Shown here in pieces: positions 53,245 through 61,740 of a DNA stretch of 64,000 nucleotides (position 1 is its first letter; each line of letters opens with the position of its first letter). Location of the stretch: NCBI GenBank assembly GCA_016795155.1, contig JAEUIE010000027.1, positions 1 to 64,000 on the forward strand, written 5' to 3'. The position numbers were made by a program, and so were the translations under genes. This stretch comes from Planctomycetia bacterium. GTDB lineage: Bacteria > Planctomycetota > Planctomycetia > Gemmatales > HRBIN36. A model generated the notes under the pieces. It did not search any database, was not told where the DNA came from, and saw nothing but the letters and a program-made list of their open reading frames with translations.

Positions 53245-54417
53245 ATGGTGTATCCTTCCAAGTCGAGTCGTACGATGGAAAATCGAGAAATCATCTCTGA
53301 TGCACCAGTGCCACTGGAACACATGGAAGCCCTCAGCCATTTTGCGGGTGAGATTGGCTTAAGGCTCGGCAGATACCTGATGACTGTTCTTGGCGAGAGC
53401 AATTATCTTCTGGGGTTGCACCCGCCGGGTGATCGTTCACGTCCGTGGATTGAACAGATCAAATCTGCTGCCGGTGCTGCCTCACAACTGGTACAGCAAC
53501 TGATAACGTTTTCATGCAGGCACCCGCCCGAAGTGGAACTGATCACACTCCACGCCATCATCAAACGAGTTGCTGAGAAGTTCACGATGCTCTTTGGCAA
53601 CAGCCTCGCCCGGGGTGAATTTCAAATTGATGTGCAATTAAACGCCGGCGATTCGCTCATCCTGGTCGATGCCAACCAGTTTGAATCAGCCATCGTCAGG
53701 CTGCTTCAGTGGATTCATCAGCGAAGCAGTACCGGAACGCTCACGCTCAAAACCCGTGATGTTCCTGGCGGGATACAACTGAGCCTGTGTGACCCTGGCC
53801 CTGCACTTACCGATGCAGAGCAACAACATCTTTTTGAACCTTTTCATGGCGTTGATCCTGAATCTGCCGACATGGGCCTCGCAGTTGCTTACGGCATCAT
53901 TCGCCAGGCACAAGGTAAAGTGCTGCTGAACACCGGTGAGAACGGCACCGAAATCATCATCGAGCTACCCCTGGCTGCTACGGAAGTCAGCAAACCCGTA
54001 ACTCAAGCCAAAGCCAACAAGCAGACCGTTCTGGTAGTGGATGATGAAGAACTGGTTCGCAATTACCTGGTACTGGCACTGCAGCATCTGGGCTATGAAG
54101 TGATCGCAGCCAAGGACAGTAACGATGCCCTTTTTCACTGCCTGCAGACAAGCGTGAATATCGATGTTCTCCTGACCGATATGATTCTGCCAGGCATCAA
54201 TGGTCGTCAGTTGGCAGAGCAGGCCAAGAAGCTTAGACCAACCTTGAAGATGGTTTTCATGTCCGGGTATACCGAGAACATGCTGGGGGAGGGTAGGGTC
54301 TTTCTCCGTAAACCCGTTACGCCAGACCAGTTGCAACGAGCACTTGAACATGTACTCAGCACTTCAGGCGATCCACTTTCCAAAGCATTGTCTAGCATCG
54401 AAGTACAGTTAAAATGA
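53245..54417 (+). CDS. Degenerate histidine kinase fused to an intact receiver domain
   Basis: The 390-residue protein has no membrane segment. Residues about 33-60 (FAGEIGLRLGRYLMTVLGES) align with the DHp helix of hybrid kinases, LAGGIAHDFNNLLT, but the phosphoacceptor His is Leu and the following Asp-Phe-Asn-Asn is Arg-Leu-Gly-Arg. The ATPase part keeps DPGPALT-like G1 and MGLAVAYGIIRQ, but the N-box Asn is changed (AIVRLLQWIHQRS). Residues about 264-380 form a complete receiver: VVDDEE, LLTDMILPGINGRQL with the phospho-Asp, FMSGYT and FLRKPV. It likely acts as a receiver output or scaffold, receiving phosphate from another kinase. Confidence 0.85.
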   Translation: MVYPSKSSRTMENREIISDAPVPLEHMEALSHFAGEIGLRLGRYLMTVLGESNYLLGLHPPGDRSRPWIEQIKSAAGAASQLVQQLITFSCRHPPEVELITLHAIIKRVAEKFTMLFGNSLARGEFQIDVQLNAGDSLILVDANQFESAIVRLLQWIHQRSSTGTLTLKTRDVPGGIQLSLCDPGPALTDAEQQHLFEPFHGVDPESADMGLAVAYGIIRQAQGKVLLNTGENGTEIIIELPLAATEVSKPVTQAKANKQTVLVVDDEELVRNYLVLALQHLGYEVIAAKDSNDALFHCLQTSVNIDVLLTDMILPGINGRQLAEQAKKLRPTLKMVFMSGYTENMLGEGRVFLRKPVTPDQLQRALEHVLSTSGDPLSKALSSIEVQLK

Positions 54418-54447
54418 AAGGTGAGTCATTAACACAAGGAGTTTCTA

Positions 54448-55555
54448 GTGCTTAACCCTGAGTTGCGTCATCGGCTTGATGATGTGGTTGCCCGCCTGAC
54501 CAATCTGCAGGACTCTCTTTGACCTTCCGGGCAAACTAGCCGAGCGAAGCAGGCTAGAAGCACGAATGGGAGAAGCAGGCTTCTGGGATCAACCTGAAAA
54601 AGCCAAGCAGGTCATTGCCCAGCTTAAGCCGCTCAACAATCTCCTGAAGCCTTTTGAAGAACTGAATAAAACCAAAGACGACATGGTTGTGATGGCGGAG
54701 TTCGCCAGCGAAGATCCATCCATGGAAGCAGAGTTGGCTTCCGAATTGGCCCGATTTGAAAAGCGTTTTAACGCATTCGAATTCCAGGCCATGCTCAGCG
54801 GACCAGAGGATGGCAGCAATGCCTTCCTCCGCATCCAGGCTGGCACTGGCGGAACCGATGCTTGCGATTTCGCCAACATGCTCCTCCGCATGTACACCCG
54901 CTGGGCGGAAGATCATGGCTACACGGTCGAATTGACGGATCAACTCGATAACGAAGAAGCAGGCATCCGCAATGCCACCATTCGCATTGCCGGCGATTAT
55001 GCCTACGGCAGGCTGCAATCAGAGATCGGCGTGCACCGGTTGGTGCGCATCAGCCCGTTTGGTTCAGGCGATAAGCGACAGACCAGTTTTGTCGCGGTCG
55101 ATGTGCTTCCGGAAATCGAACAGCCTACTATCGAAATCAAGCCGGACGATGTCGAAATTCAGACGTTTTCCTGTGGTGGTCCGGGTGGCCAGCATGTCAA
55201 CAAAACCCAGTCAGGTGTAAGGCTTATTCATCACCCCACCGGGTTGGTCGCTGAAAGCCGATCAGAACGCAGCCAGCATAAGAACAAGGACAACTGCTGG
55301 AAAATGCTCTACGCCAAGATGTTCAAGATGGAGGAAAACCGCCGACGTGCCGAAGTGGAAAAGCAGTATGACGACAAAGGCGAAGTGGCCTGGGGCAACC
55401 AGATTCGCAATTACGTCATGCAGCCTTACACCCTTGTCAAAGATACCCGGACCGGCACCGAAACCGCCCAGGTGCAGAAAGTGCTCGATGGCGATCTCGA
55501 TCAATTCATGGAGGATTACCTGCAGCAGCTGGTAATGAAACGGAATAAGAAGTAA
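54448..55555 (+). CDS. prfB: Peptide chain release factor 2, with programmed +1 frameshift
   Basis: A GTG at 54448 lies six bases after AAGGAG and opens a 24-codon frame that stops at TGA 54520-54522. A +1 shift at CTT TGA C (54517-54523) continues as DLPGKLAERSRLEAR into the long frame to 55555, total 368 residues. The body carries ISPFGSG (the SPF motif that reads UGA/UAA) and GGPGGQHVNKTQSGVRLIHH (the GGQ motif). RF2 releases peptides at UGA and UAA, and the internal UGA gives autoregulation. An AGGAC upstream of the slip site is a modest Shine-Dalgarno stimulator. It starts 30 bases after the receiver gene. Confidence 0.95.
54514..54523 (+). promoter_or_regulatory. Programmed frameshift site of prfB
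   Basis: TCT CTT TGA C at the end of the 24-codon leader frame reproduces the RF2 recoding site CTTTGAC. Low RF2 lets the ribosome slip one base forward on CTT. Confidence 0.93.
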
Positions 55556-55556
55556 T

Positions 55557-55666
55557 GACACGTTGGAAACGTGTCCCACAGTTTTGTGGGTCACGATTGT
55601 ATCGTGACGTTGCTGAGCGATGTCTAAACGCTACATCCCCGATGACACGTTTCAAACGTGTCCCAC
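55557..55666. repeat. Three-hairpin repeat array (GACACGTT type)
   Basis: H1 GACACGTT-GGA-AACGTGTC (55557-55575), a linking stem CCACA...TGTGG, H2 GTCACGAT-TGT-ATCGTGAC (55590-55608) and H3 GACACGTT-TCA-AACGTGTC (55644-55662) lie between convergent prfB and the gamma-carbonic anhydrase-like gene. H1 and H3 share the following CCAC. H3 overlaps the stop codon of the latter gene. Confidence 0.75.
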
Positions 55667-56152
55667 GGTGAACGCACCATCCGCATGAGCCGCTGCCAGT
55701 TTCAGGTAGTGGGTGTTCAACTCCTTGATGCGAACAACTTCTTCATCAGTTACCTGCCTGACTATTTTTCCGGGCACTCCCATCACCAGGCTGCGTGGCG
55801 GAATCACTACTCCTTCCGGAATCAAAGCCCGTGCTGCAATGATGCTCTCCTCACCAATCACGCTGCGGCCCAATAGTGTGGCTCCCATGCCAATCAGGCA
55901 ATGTTTACTCACACGCGAACCGTGGATAATAGCAGAGTGCCCCACGACAACTCCTTCTTCAAGTTCATTGGGGAAACCCGTGTCGCAGTGGATCATCGTC
56001 AGGTCTTGGATGTTGACATTCTTTCCAACAATGATCTGATCAACATCACCACGAATCACGCAGCCATACCAGATGTTGACACCTTCGGAGAGAGTTACCT
56101 TGCCTACAACGGTGGCGTTGGCAGCGAGGAAGTAGTCACGTATTCGACGCAT
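55652..56152 (-). CDS. Gamma-carbonic anhydrase family protein (hexapeptide repeats)
   Basis: The ATG at 56152 (upstream frame unsupported) gives 166 residues beginning MRRIRDYFLAANATVVGKV. Left-handed beta-helix hexapeptides follow: VNIWYGCVIRGDVDQIIVG, NVNIQDLTMIHCD, GVVVGHSAIIHGSRVSKHCLIGMGATLLG. The three His residues of the gamma-carbonic anhydrase site are visible (IHCD, VGHSAIIHG). Members are carbonic anhydrases or ferripyochelin-binding-type acetyltransferase relatives; activity is not proven by sequence. It is divergent from the cystathionine beta-synthase gene. Confidence 0.88.
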   Translation of the reverse strand: MRRIRDYFLAANATVVGKVTLSEGVNIWYGCVIRGDVDQIIVGKNVNIQDLTMIHCDTGFPNELEEGVVVGHSAIIHGSRVSKHCLIGMGATLLGRSVIGEESIIAARALIPEGVVIPPRSLVMGVPGKIVRQVTDEEVVRIKELNTHYLKLAAAHADGAFTVGHV

Positions 56153-56290
56153 CGTCCGTTTCCTGAGGTTCAAGAATGGTTTCGTTATATCTGTCGAAAC
56201 CATCCTGAGTAGGAACTCTGCTGCAAGCTGACCTTGCGAATCCTGCTGTGATCGGCACAATACCGGTATCTGACATAGGAGTTGACAGAT

Positions 56291-57640
56291 ATGCTCGACA
56301 ACGTTTTGCAGGCCATCGGTCGCACGCCACTGATCCGCCTGAACAAGGTCACCGAAGGCTTACGCACTCCCATCTATGTCAAAGTGGAAGCGATGAACCC
56401 AGGTGGCTCGGTCAAGGATCGAGTCGGCCTGGCCATGATTACCGATGCTGAACGCAAGGGGCATCTGAAACCCGGCGGAACCATCATCGAAGCCACGGCG
56501 GGGAATACCGGTGTCGGCCTGGCGATGGCTGCAGCAGTGAAGGGGTATCGCTGCATCTTTGTGCTGCCTGACAAAATGTCGCAGGAGAAGATCAGCCTGC
56601 TGAAAGCCTACGGTGCCGAGATCGTCATCACTGCCACTAATGTTCCGCCTAATTCCCCCGAAAGCTATGCAGGCGTGGCCGATCGCCTTACTCGCGAAAT
56701 TCCTGGAGCCTGGCGACCCAACCAGTTTGCCAACCTCAGCAACCCGGAAATTCACTACCGCACCACTGGCCCCGAAATCTGGCAGCAGAGCGAGGGACGT
56801 GTCACGGCACTGGTTGCAGGCGTTGGCACGGGGGGCACCTTATCCGGCGCAGGCCGCTATCTGAAGGAACAGAATCCTGACATCAAGCTCATCGGCGCTG
56901 ATCCCGATGGTTCCATTCTCTCAGGCAGCATGCCCAAAAGCTGGAAAGTTGAAGGCATCGGCGAAGACTTTGTTCCACGCACGCTCGATAGCCAGATTGT
57001 GGATGAATGGATCTGTGTTAAGGATGCTGACAGCTTCTATGCTGCACGAGCCATGGCACGCAAGGAAGGATTGCTGCTAGGCGGCTCTGCTGGCACCAAT
57101 GTCGCTGCTGCCATTCAATATGCCCGGCGACTTGGTCCGAACGACCTGGTTGTTGTCATCGGCTGCGATACGGGCAGGAACTATCTCAGCAAGTTTTATG
57201 ACGACAACTGGATGCGTGAAACCGGGTTGCTCAAAGACGATCCCAATAACGAATGCATTGGCGACATGCTGAAGAAACGGGGCGACAGGCCGCTCATCAG
57301 CATTGCACCTACCGCCACGGTGGCAGAAGCTATTGATGTGCTGCAGAAGCGAGGTATCTCCCAGATGCCCGTCGTTCTGGATGGCCAAGCACTCGGTTCT
57401 GTTCAGGAGATTACGGTAGCACGTTTTCTCCAGGAAGGGCACGAGCCTTCCCAGGTGCAAGTCAAGGATGTCATGGCCAAGCCGTTGCCTCAACTTGATG
57501 TCAGCACACATATAGATGAAGCATTCCGCCTGTTGCAGGCTGGCAACACCGGCGTGCTCGCCACATTGCAAGGCAAAGTAGTCGATATCGTCACCAGGAT
57601 CGACCTGATTCAATACTGGAATCAGCGGCGGAAGAGGTGA
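56291..57640 (+). CDS. Cystathionine beta-synthase (PLP enzyme with C-terminal CBS domains)
   Basis: The ATG at 56291 follows GGAG by nine bases and gives 449 residues. AIGRTPLIRLN, MNPGGSVKDRVGLAMI (PLP lysine), IIEATAGNTGVGLAMAA and GVGTGGTLSGAGRYL define the cysteine synthase/CBS fold. Residues about 340-449 carry two CBS motifs (ATVAEAIDVLQKRGISQMPVV, then VKDVMAKPLPQLD), as in cystathionine beta-synthases. It joins homocysteine and serine in transsulfuration; an O-acetylserine sulfhydrylase role is the alternative. Confidence 0.92.
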   Translation: MLDNVLQAIGRTPLIRLNKVTEGLRTPIYVKVEAMNPGGSVKDRVGLAMITDAERKGHLKPGGTIIEATAGNTGVGLAMAAAVKGYRCIFVLPDKMSQEKISLLKAYGAEIVITATNVPPNSPESYAGVADRLTREIPGAWRPNQFANLSNPEIHYRTTGPEIWQQSEGRVTALVAGVGTGGTLSGAGRYLKEQNPDIKLIGADPDGSILSGSMPKSWKVEGIGEDFVPRTLDSQIVDEWICVKDADSFYAARAMARKEGLLLGGSAGTNVAAAIQYARRLGPNDLVVVIGCDTGRNYLSKFYDDNWMRETGLLKDDPNNECIGDMLKKRGDRPLISIAPTATVAEAIDVLQKRGISQMPVVLDGQALGSVQEITVARFLQEGHEPSQVQVKDVMAKPLPQLDVSTHIDEAFRLLQAGNTGVLATLQGKVVDIVTRIDLIQYWNQRRKR

Positions 57641-57647
57641 TAACGGG

Positions 57648-57965
57648 ATGCCTGCCACAATACGTGAACTCATCCGGCGGATTCAGAAGGATGGCTGGTT
57701 TCAGGTAAGGCAAACCGGAAGCTATAGTCAATTCCACCTTCCAACCAAACCCGGAACAGTTACCATTGCAGGCAAAGAATCTATGGAAGTTGCTCTAAAA
57801 ACGGAGCGTAGTATTTTGAGGCAGGCCGGGTTACAATGGAGTAATGGAGATGCACATGAAAAAATATGCCATCCTACTCGAACCAACGTCTACGGGTTAT
57901 TCCGCTTCGGTGCCCGATCTTCCGGGGTGCATCTCCGCTGCGGAAACACGCGAGGAAACCATTGA
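57648..57965 (+). CDS. HicA-like toxin, apparently inactivated
   Basis: The product is 105 residues; HicA proteins are usually about 60-80. The fold matches through IRELIRRIQKDGWFQVRQ, PTKPGTVTIAGKE and SILRQAGL. The catalytic His of the G-S-H motif is Tyr (TGSYSQFH, Tyr26), a single C-to-T change in the codon (CAT to TAT). After QAGL the codon is CAA where relatives often stop, and the frame runs on into the hicB gene for 110 bases. Both changes suggest loss of RNase activity. It starts seven bases after the cbs stop, unusual for a toxin-antitoxin pair. Confidence 0.7.
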   Translation: MPATIRELIRRIQKDGWFQVRQTGSYSQFHLPTKPGTVTIAGKESMEVALKTERSILRQAGLQWSNGDAHEKICHPTRTNVYGLFRFGARSSGVHLRCGNTRGNH

Positions 57966-58098
57966 CCTGTTTCGTGAAGCCATTCCCATGCATCTCGAAG
58001 GAATGTTATCTCGAGGCGAACCAGTTCCTGCCATGCCATCTATACTGGAATATGTCGAGGTTGATGAAGCTGCCTTGCAGGGTGCTTCGAACAAATAG
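57856..58098 (+). CDS. HicB-like antitoxin
   Basis: The ATG at 57856 follows GGAG by six bases and gives 80 residues starting MKKYAILLEPTSTGYSASVPDLPGC, the degenerate RNase H fold of HicB antitoxins; ETREETIDLFREAI-like helices follow. It lacks the C-terminal DNA-binding domain of longer HicB proteins. It overlaps the end of the extended hicA frame. It probably binds HicA; with a dead toxin it may be a residual or orphan antitoxin. Confidence 0.85.
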   Translation: MKKYAILLEPTSTGYSASVPDLPGCISAAETREETIDLFREAIPMHLEGMLSRGEPVPAMPSILEYVEVDEAALQGASNK

Positions 58099-58166
58099 CT
58101 TGCTGTGGCTGTTTTTCAGATCATTGCCCAAACTAACTTTCGAGTTTTCAGGTAGTGCGTGATTCA

Positions 58167-59039
58167 TCATTTTAGAAGTGGAAAAAACTTCCCACCCAAC
58201 GTCTCCCCTTCTTTCAACGGTGGAACGCCATGAAGCAGCGATTCCGATTTCGCGCTGATCACGCCGTCACGCACGTAATTCATCACCGCAGCCCGGCGAG
58301 AGCGTTCCGATCGATTCTCTTTGGAACCATGTACCAACAGTGGATGATGGAAGGCACACTCGCCTGCTTTCACTTCTACCAGAACTTCGTTGTTGAACTG
58401 CTTGATCTGTTCCTCATTGAGCACTTCACGCAAGCCATCCATGTCCCCGGCCAGTGCAGGCATAGGCAAGAGCGGCCAGCGATGACTGGCTGGGATGTAT
58501 CGCAAACAGCCATTCGCTTCATTGCTGTCGTCGAGCGCAATCCAGCATGTCAGATGTGCCATCGGCTGCGTGCGTGTCCAGTAGGAATAATCCTGATGCC
58601 AGGCTACCACACCACCATGATGTGCAGGCTTGCAGAACAATTGATCATGCCAGAACCGCACGCTGCCACCCAATAGCTGCGATGCAGGCATCACCAGGGC
58701 AGGGTTCCACAGCAAGTCATGAAACCCCGGCGTGATCCGCCAATGCCCCAGACAATGGAACAGCACCTTGCTGGGATCCGCCGATTCGTTGCTGTGGAAT
58801 TCGTAGAAGAGTTCATGCCCAGGGTGCCTGGGGTCTGCAATCTCTGCCAACTCTTTTCGCAGAACAGCAACCTGCTCATCGTTCAGAACACGAATACCTT
58901 TCAGGTAGCCATGCTCGTGGAAAAACAGAACCTGATCATCTGACAGTCGGTATTGGTTCCAATCTGCTTCGCTGGCAGGCTGCGGGAAGAGATTGGTAAC
59001 CGGTTGATGCTGTTTGGCCAGGTCTGGATGTTGTGACAT
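58167..59039 (-). CDS. Phytanoyl-CoA dioxygenase family protein
   Basis: The 290-residue protein carries the 2-His-1-carboxylate iron site: [11 protein letters not shown] near residue 155 (H-x-D) and [21 protein letters not shown] near residue 235 (His and the 2-oxoglutarate Arg). [13 protein letters not shown] and [11 protein letters not shown]-like text ([12 protein letters not shown]) are typical of PhyH enzymes. These hydroxylate diverse small molecules; the substrate is not evident. Single gene. Confidence 0.9.
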   Translation of the reverse strand: MSQHPDLAKQHQPVTNLFPQPASEADWNQYRLSDDQVLFFHEHGYLKGIRVLNDEQVAVLRKELAEIADPRHPGHELFYEFHSNESADPSKVLFHCLGHWRITPGFHDLLWNPALVMPASQLLGGSVRFWHDQLFCKPAHHGGVVAWHQDYSYWTRTQPMAHLTCWIALDDSNEANGCLRYIPASHRWPLLPMPALAGDMDGLREVLNEEQIKQFNNEVLVEVKAGECAFHHPLLVHGSKENRSERSRRAAVMNYVRDGVISAKSESLLHGVPPLKEGETLGGKFFPLLK

Positions 59040-59294
59040 ATAAACGCCATCCGCAGGGGTGGATTGTTGTCAGAGAAGAATTTCGTTAATCTTTGTCGTT
59101 TAATCGCATTCAACAGTGATAGTCTATGTAACTCAGGTAAGCCATAGGGATCATTTATAATTTACCTAATGTACCAATCAAGACAGTAGAGCATCAAGAA
59201 AACGGTCATTCCTTGTGCACCTGATTTGAAGCCTGTGTGGGTTTAACCTATGGTTAGGTTAGCCGCCAAGTGAAAATGCCCAGGAGCTTGCGTC
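59040..59294. other. Intergenic region between divergent genes
   Basis: This 255-base AT-rich gap separates the PhyH start from the CAP-domain gene. I see no gene, and no promoter pair strong enough to report. Confidence 0.4.
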
Positions 59295-61598
59295 ATGAGG
59301 GTTGCCAATATCTTTTCATGGGTCACAGCCAAAGCCACTACTTCCGCCACCAGACGTTTGCGCGTTATCCCATCGATTGAAAATCTCGAAGCACGCGATG
59401 TGCCTGCACTGAATCCCTCGCCCCTCGAGCAGGAAATGCTCGAGTACACCAACCGGATGCGCATGGACCCGGCTGGTGAACTCAACAGGCTTCTCGTCAG
59501 CACCAACCCGCTGCAAGCTCGTGATTCCCAGGTGCAGGCAGCACTTTCCTACTTCGGCGTGAGCGGATCCACGCTGGTCAGCCAATGGGCCAGCTTGTCG
59601 CCTGCAGCTCCGCTGGCCTGGCACGAAGGGTTGATGAACTCGGCACGCAACCACAACCTCGCCATGATCGCTGCTGATACTCAGTCGCATCAGTTGCCTG
59701 GCGAAGCCAGCCTGGGTGCACGCGCTACTGCAGGTGGCTACACCAACTGGAGTGGCGTTGGCGAAAATATCTATGCCTACTCCAACAGCGTGCTCTATGG
59801 CCATGCTGGCTTCGCCATCGATTGGGGTAGTGGCCCCGGTGGCATTCAAAGCCCCGCCGGGCATCGCATCAACATGATGAACAGCAGCTACCGGGAAATA
59901 GGCATCTCGGTGATTGCAGAGAACAATAGTTCCACCCAGGTGGGGCCTCAAGTCATCACCCAAGACTTTGGCAACCGCTTCAGCTTTGGCAATCCCTATC
60001 TGCTCGGCGTCGTCTTCTCCGATTCCAACAGCAACAACTTCTACAACGCTGGCGAAGGGCTAGGCGGCATCAACGTCAATATCAGTGGCGCGGCAGGCAA
60101 CTTCAATACCACCACGATGTCTGCAGGCGGTTACCAGTTGCAGGTTCCCTCAGGCAGTTACACTGTCACCTTCAGCGGTGGCAGCTTGAGTAGCCCCATT
60201 GTCAAAACAGTCACCGTGGGTTCAGCCAACGTGAAAGTGGATGGCAAAGCAGGAGATACCAGTAATCCGCCACCCACCACCAACACCGCGCCGGTACTGA
60301 ACGCCAGCTACAACGCAACGCTGACGAGCATTCTCAAGGGCACTACCAACCCCGCTGGCAATACGGTATCCAGCATCGTCGGCAACTCCATCACGGATGT
60401 GAACACCTCTAATTCACTCGGCATCGCCGTCACTGCTGGCAATTCCACTTCCGGGCAATGGCAGTATTCATTGGATAATGGCTCCACCTGGAACAGCCTG
60501 AGCACCGCCAGTTCCTCAGTAGCCAGACTATTGCGAATGAGTGATCGCGTTCGCTTCGTTCCGAATTCCACCTTCACCGGCACCGACAGCTTCACCTACC
60601 GGGCCTGGGATCAGACTACCGGCACCCCTGGCGGCACCGCTAATGTCTCCACCAGTGCACAAGTGGGTGGCAGTACGGCGTTCAGCACCGCCACCGATTC
60701 TGCCAGTATTAATGTGGTTGCTTCCACCAATAACACCGCACCGGTTCTCAACACGGCAGGCAGCTTTGTTTTGCCTTACGTTGCCCGCAATAGCACGACC
60801 CCGACACCTATCCGCATCAGCACGCTGCTGGGCACCAACGTTTCCGACAGCGATGCCGGTGCCGTGGAGGGCGTTGCCATCACTGCCATCGACAGTACCA
60901 AGGGTGCCTGGCAATATTCGGTGAACAATGGAACCAACTGGTACACTCTCAGCACCGCCAGCAATACTGGTGCTCTCCTGTTGCGTGCAACAGACTTGTT
61001 GCGATTCAAACCTAAGTACAATCTGGTCGGGCAATCGAGCATGGTCTTCCGGGCATGGGATCAGACCTTTGGCACCGCAGGCTCACTGGTGAACGCCAGC
61101 ACTGGTGGAGGCAACACTGCATTCAGTGCTGACCAGGTCTTTGCCCATGTTCAGGTGGGCAACAGTGCACCGGTTCTGAATACATCCTCGCCTTTCGTTC
61201 TGAACCCCTACACACAAGGTACCAGCAACCCAGGAACGCTGATCAGCACCCTTCTTGGAAACGCAGTAAGCGATACAGATATGAATGCCAAGAAAGGCAT
61301 TGCTGTGGTCGGTCTAACCGGCACCGCAACCGGCAAATGGCAATATTCTCTCGATAACGGCACCACCTGGGTCAACTTCCCAGCTACCACGGGCACCAAT
61401 GCCCGTTTACTGCGAGCCAGCGATAAAATCCGCTACGTTCCCAATGCAGGCTTTACCGGCCAGGTGACACTGAAATTCCTCGCTTGGGATCAGTCAACTG
61501 GAGTGGCAGGCAGCATTGCCAAGCTCAGTTCCACCACCGTGGGTGGTTTTAGTGCGTATAGCAAGCTATCAGGTATCGCAAGCCTGGTGGTAAGTTAG
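59295..61598 (+). CDS. Secreted CAP-domain protein with SdrD-like and three long repeat domains
   Basis: The 767-residue protein starts with a short basic region and LEARDVPA at residues 31-38, the same motif as the giant protein. Residues 44-225 are a CAP/SCP domain (LEYTNRMRMDPAGELNRLL, then GVGENIYAYS and HRINMMNSSYREIGI). A Cna-B/SdrD-like domain follows (about 236-300). Three repeats of about 145 residues close the protein (from about 326, 478 and 625), each opening NTAPVLN or NSAPVLN and containing GxWQYSLDNGxTW and FRAWDQTTG. The repeats look like cadherin/VCBS-like beta modules. Secreted, likely cell-surface or matrix; CAP function in bacteria is unclear. Confidence 0.85.
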   Translation: MRVANIFSWVTAKATTSATRRLRVIPSIENLEARDVPALNPSPLEQEMLEYTNRMRMDPAGELNRLLVSTNPLQARDSQVQAALSYFGVSGSTLVSQWASLSPAAPLAWHEGLMNSARNHNLAMIAADTQSHQLPGEASLGARATAGGYTNWSGVGENIYAYSNSVLYGHAGFAIDWGSGPGGIQSPAGHRINMMNSSYREIGISVIAENNSSTQVGPQVITQDFGNRFSFGNPYLLGVVFSDSNSNNFYNAGEGLGGINVNISGAAGNFNTTTMSAGGYQLQVPSGSYTVTFSGGSLSSPIVKTVTVGSANVKVDGKAGDTSNPPPTTNTAPVLNASYNATLTSILKGTTNPAGNTVSSIVGNSITDVNTSNSLGIAVTAGNSTSGQWQYSLDNGSTWNSLSTASSSVARLLRMSDRVRFVPNSTFTGTDSFTYRAWDQTTGTPGGTANVSTSAQVGGSTAFSTATDSASINVVASTNNTAPVLNTAGSFVLPYVARNSTTPTPIRISTLLGTNVSDSDAGAVEGVAITAIDSTKGAWQYSVNNGTNWYTLSTASNTGALLLRATDLLRFKPKYNLVGQSSMVFRAWDQTFGTAGSLVNASTGGGNTAFSADQVFAHVQVGNSAPVLNTSSPFVLNPYTQGTSNPGTLISTLLGNAVSDTDMNAKKGIAVVGLTGTATGKWQYSLDNGTTWVNFPATTGTNARLLRASDKIRYVPNAGFTGQVTLKFLAWDQSTGVAGSIAKLSSTTVGGFSAYSKLSGIASLVVS

Positions 61599-61610
61599 CA
61601 CTCGGAAACT

Positions 61611-61664
61611 GTGCCACACTCCGACTGTCCTCAGTCGGGGTGTGGTTTCGGGAAACCGTGTGGC
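61611..61664 (+). repeat. Dispersed hairpin repeat, copy 3
   Basis: GTGC, CACACT (61615-61620), CCGACTG, loop TCCT (61628-61631), CAGTCGG and GGTGTG: the same base and loop type as copies 1 and 2, with a different inner stem whose changes are paired. A GGTTTC-GG-GAAACC hairpin and GTGTGGCA follow. Confidence 0.8.
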
Positions 61665-61702
61665 ATCTCAATTATTCAAAGTGACACCACGAGCGATACC
61701 AG

Positions 61703-61738
61703 CACACCTCGACGTGAGTACACGTCGAAGTGTGGCAC
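61703..61738 (-). repeat. Dispersed hairpin repeat, copy 4
   Basis: On the minus strand GTGC, CACACT, TCGACGTG, loop TACT, CACGTCGA, GGTGTG. Conserved base, new stem, inverted relative to copy 3. It lies three bases past the stop of the 61741 gene. Confidence 0.8.
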
Positions 61739-61740
61739 GA

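Noticed and set aside
54566-55555. Reading prfB as a gene starting at the ATG at 54566
   Set aside because: The CTTTGAC slip site and the GTG frame with a good Shine-Dalgarno upstream match the RF2 recoding arrangement, so the short reading loses the true N-terminus.
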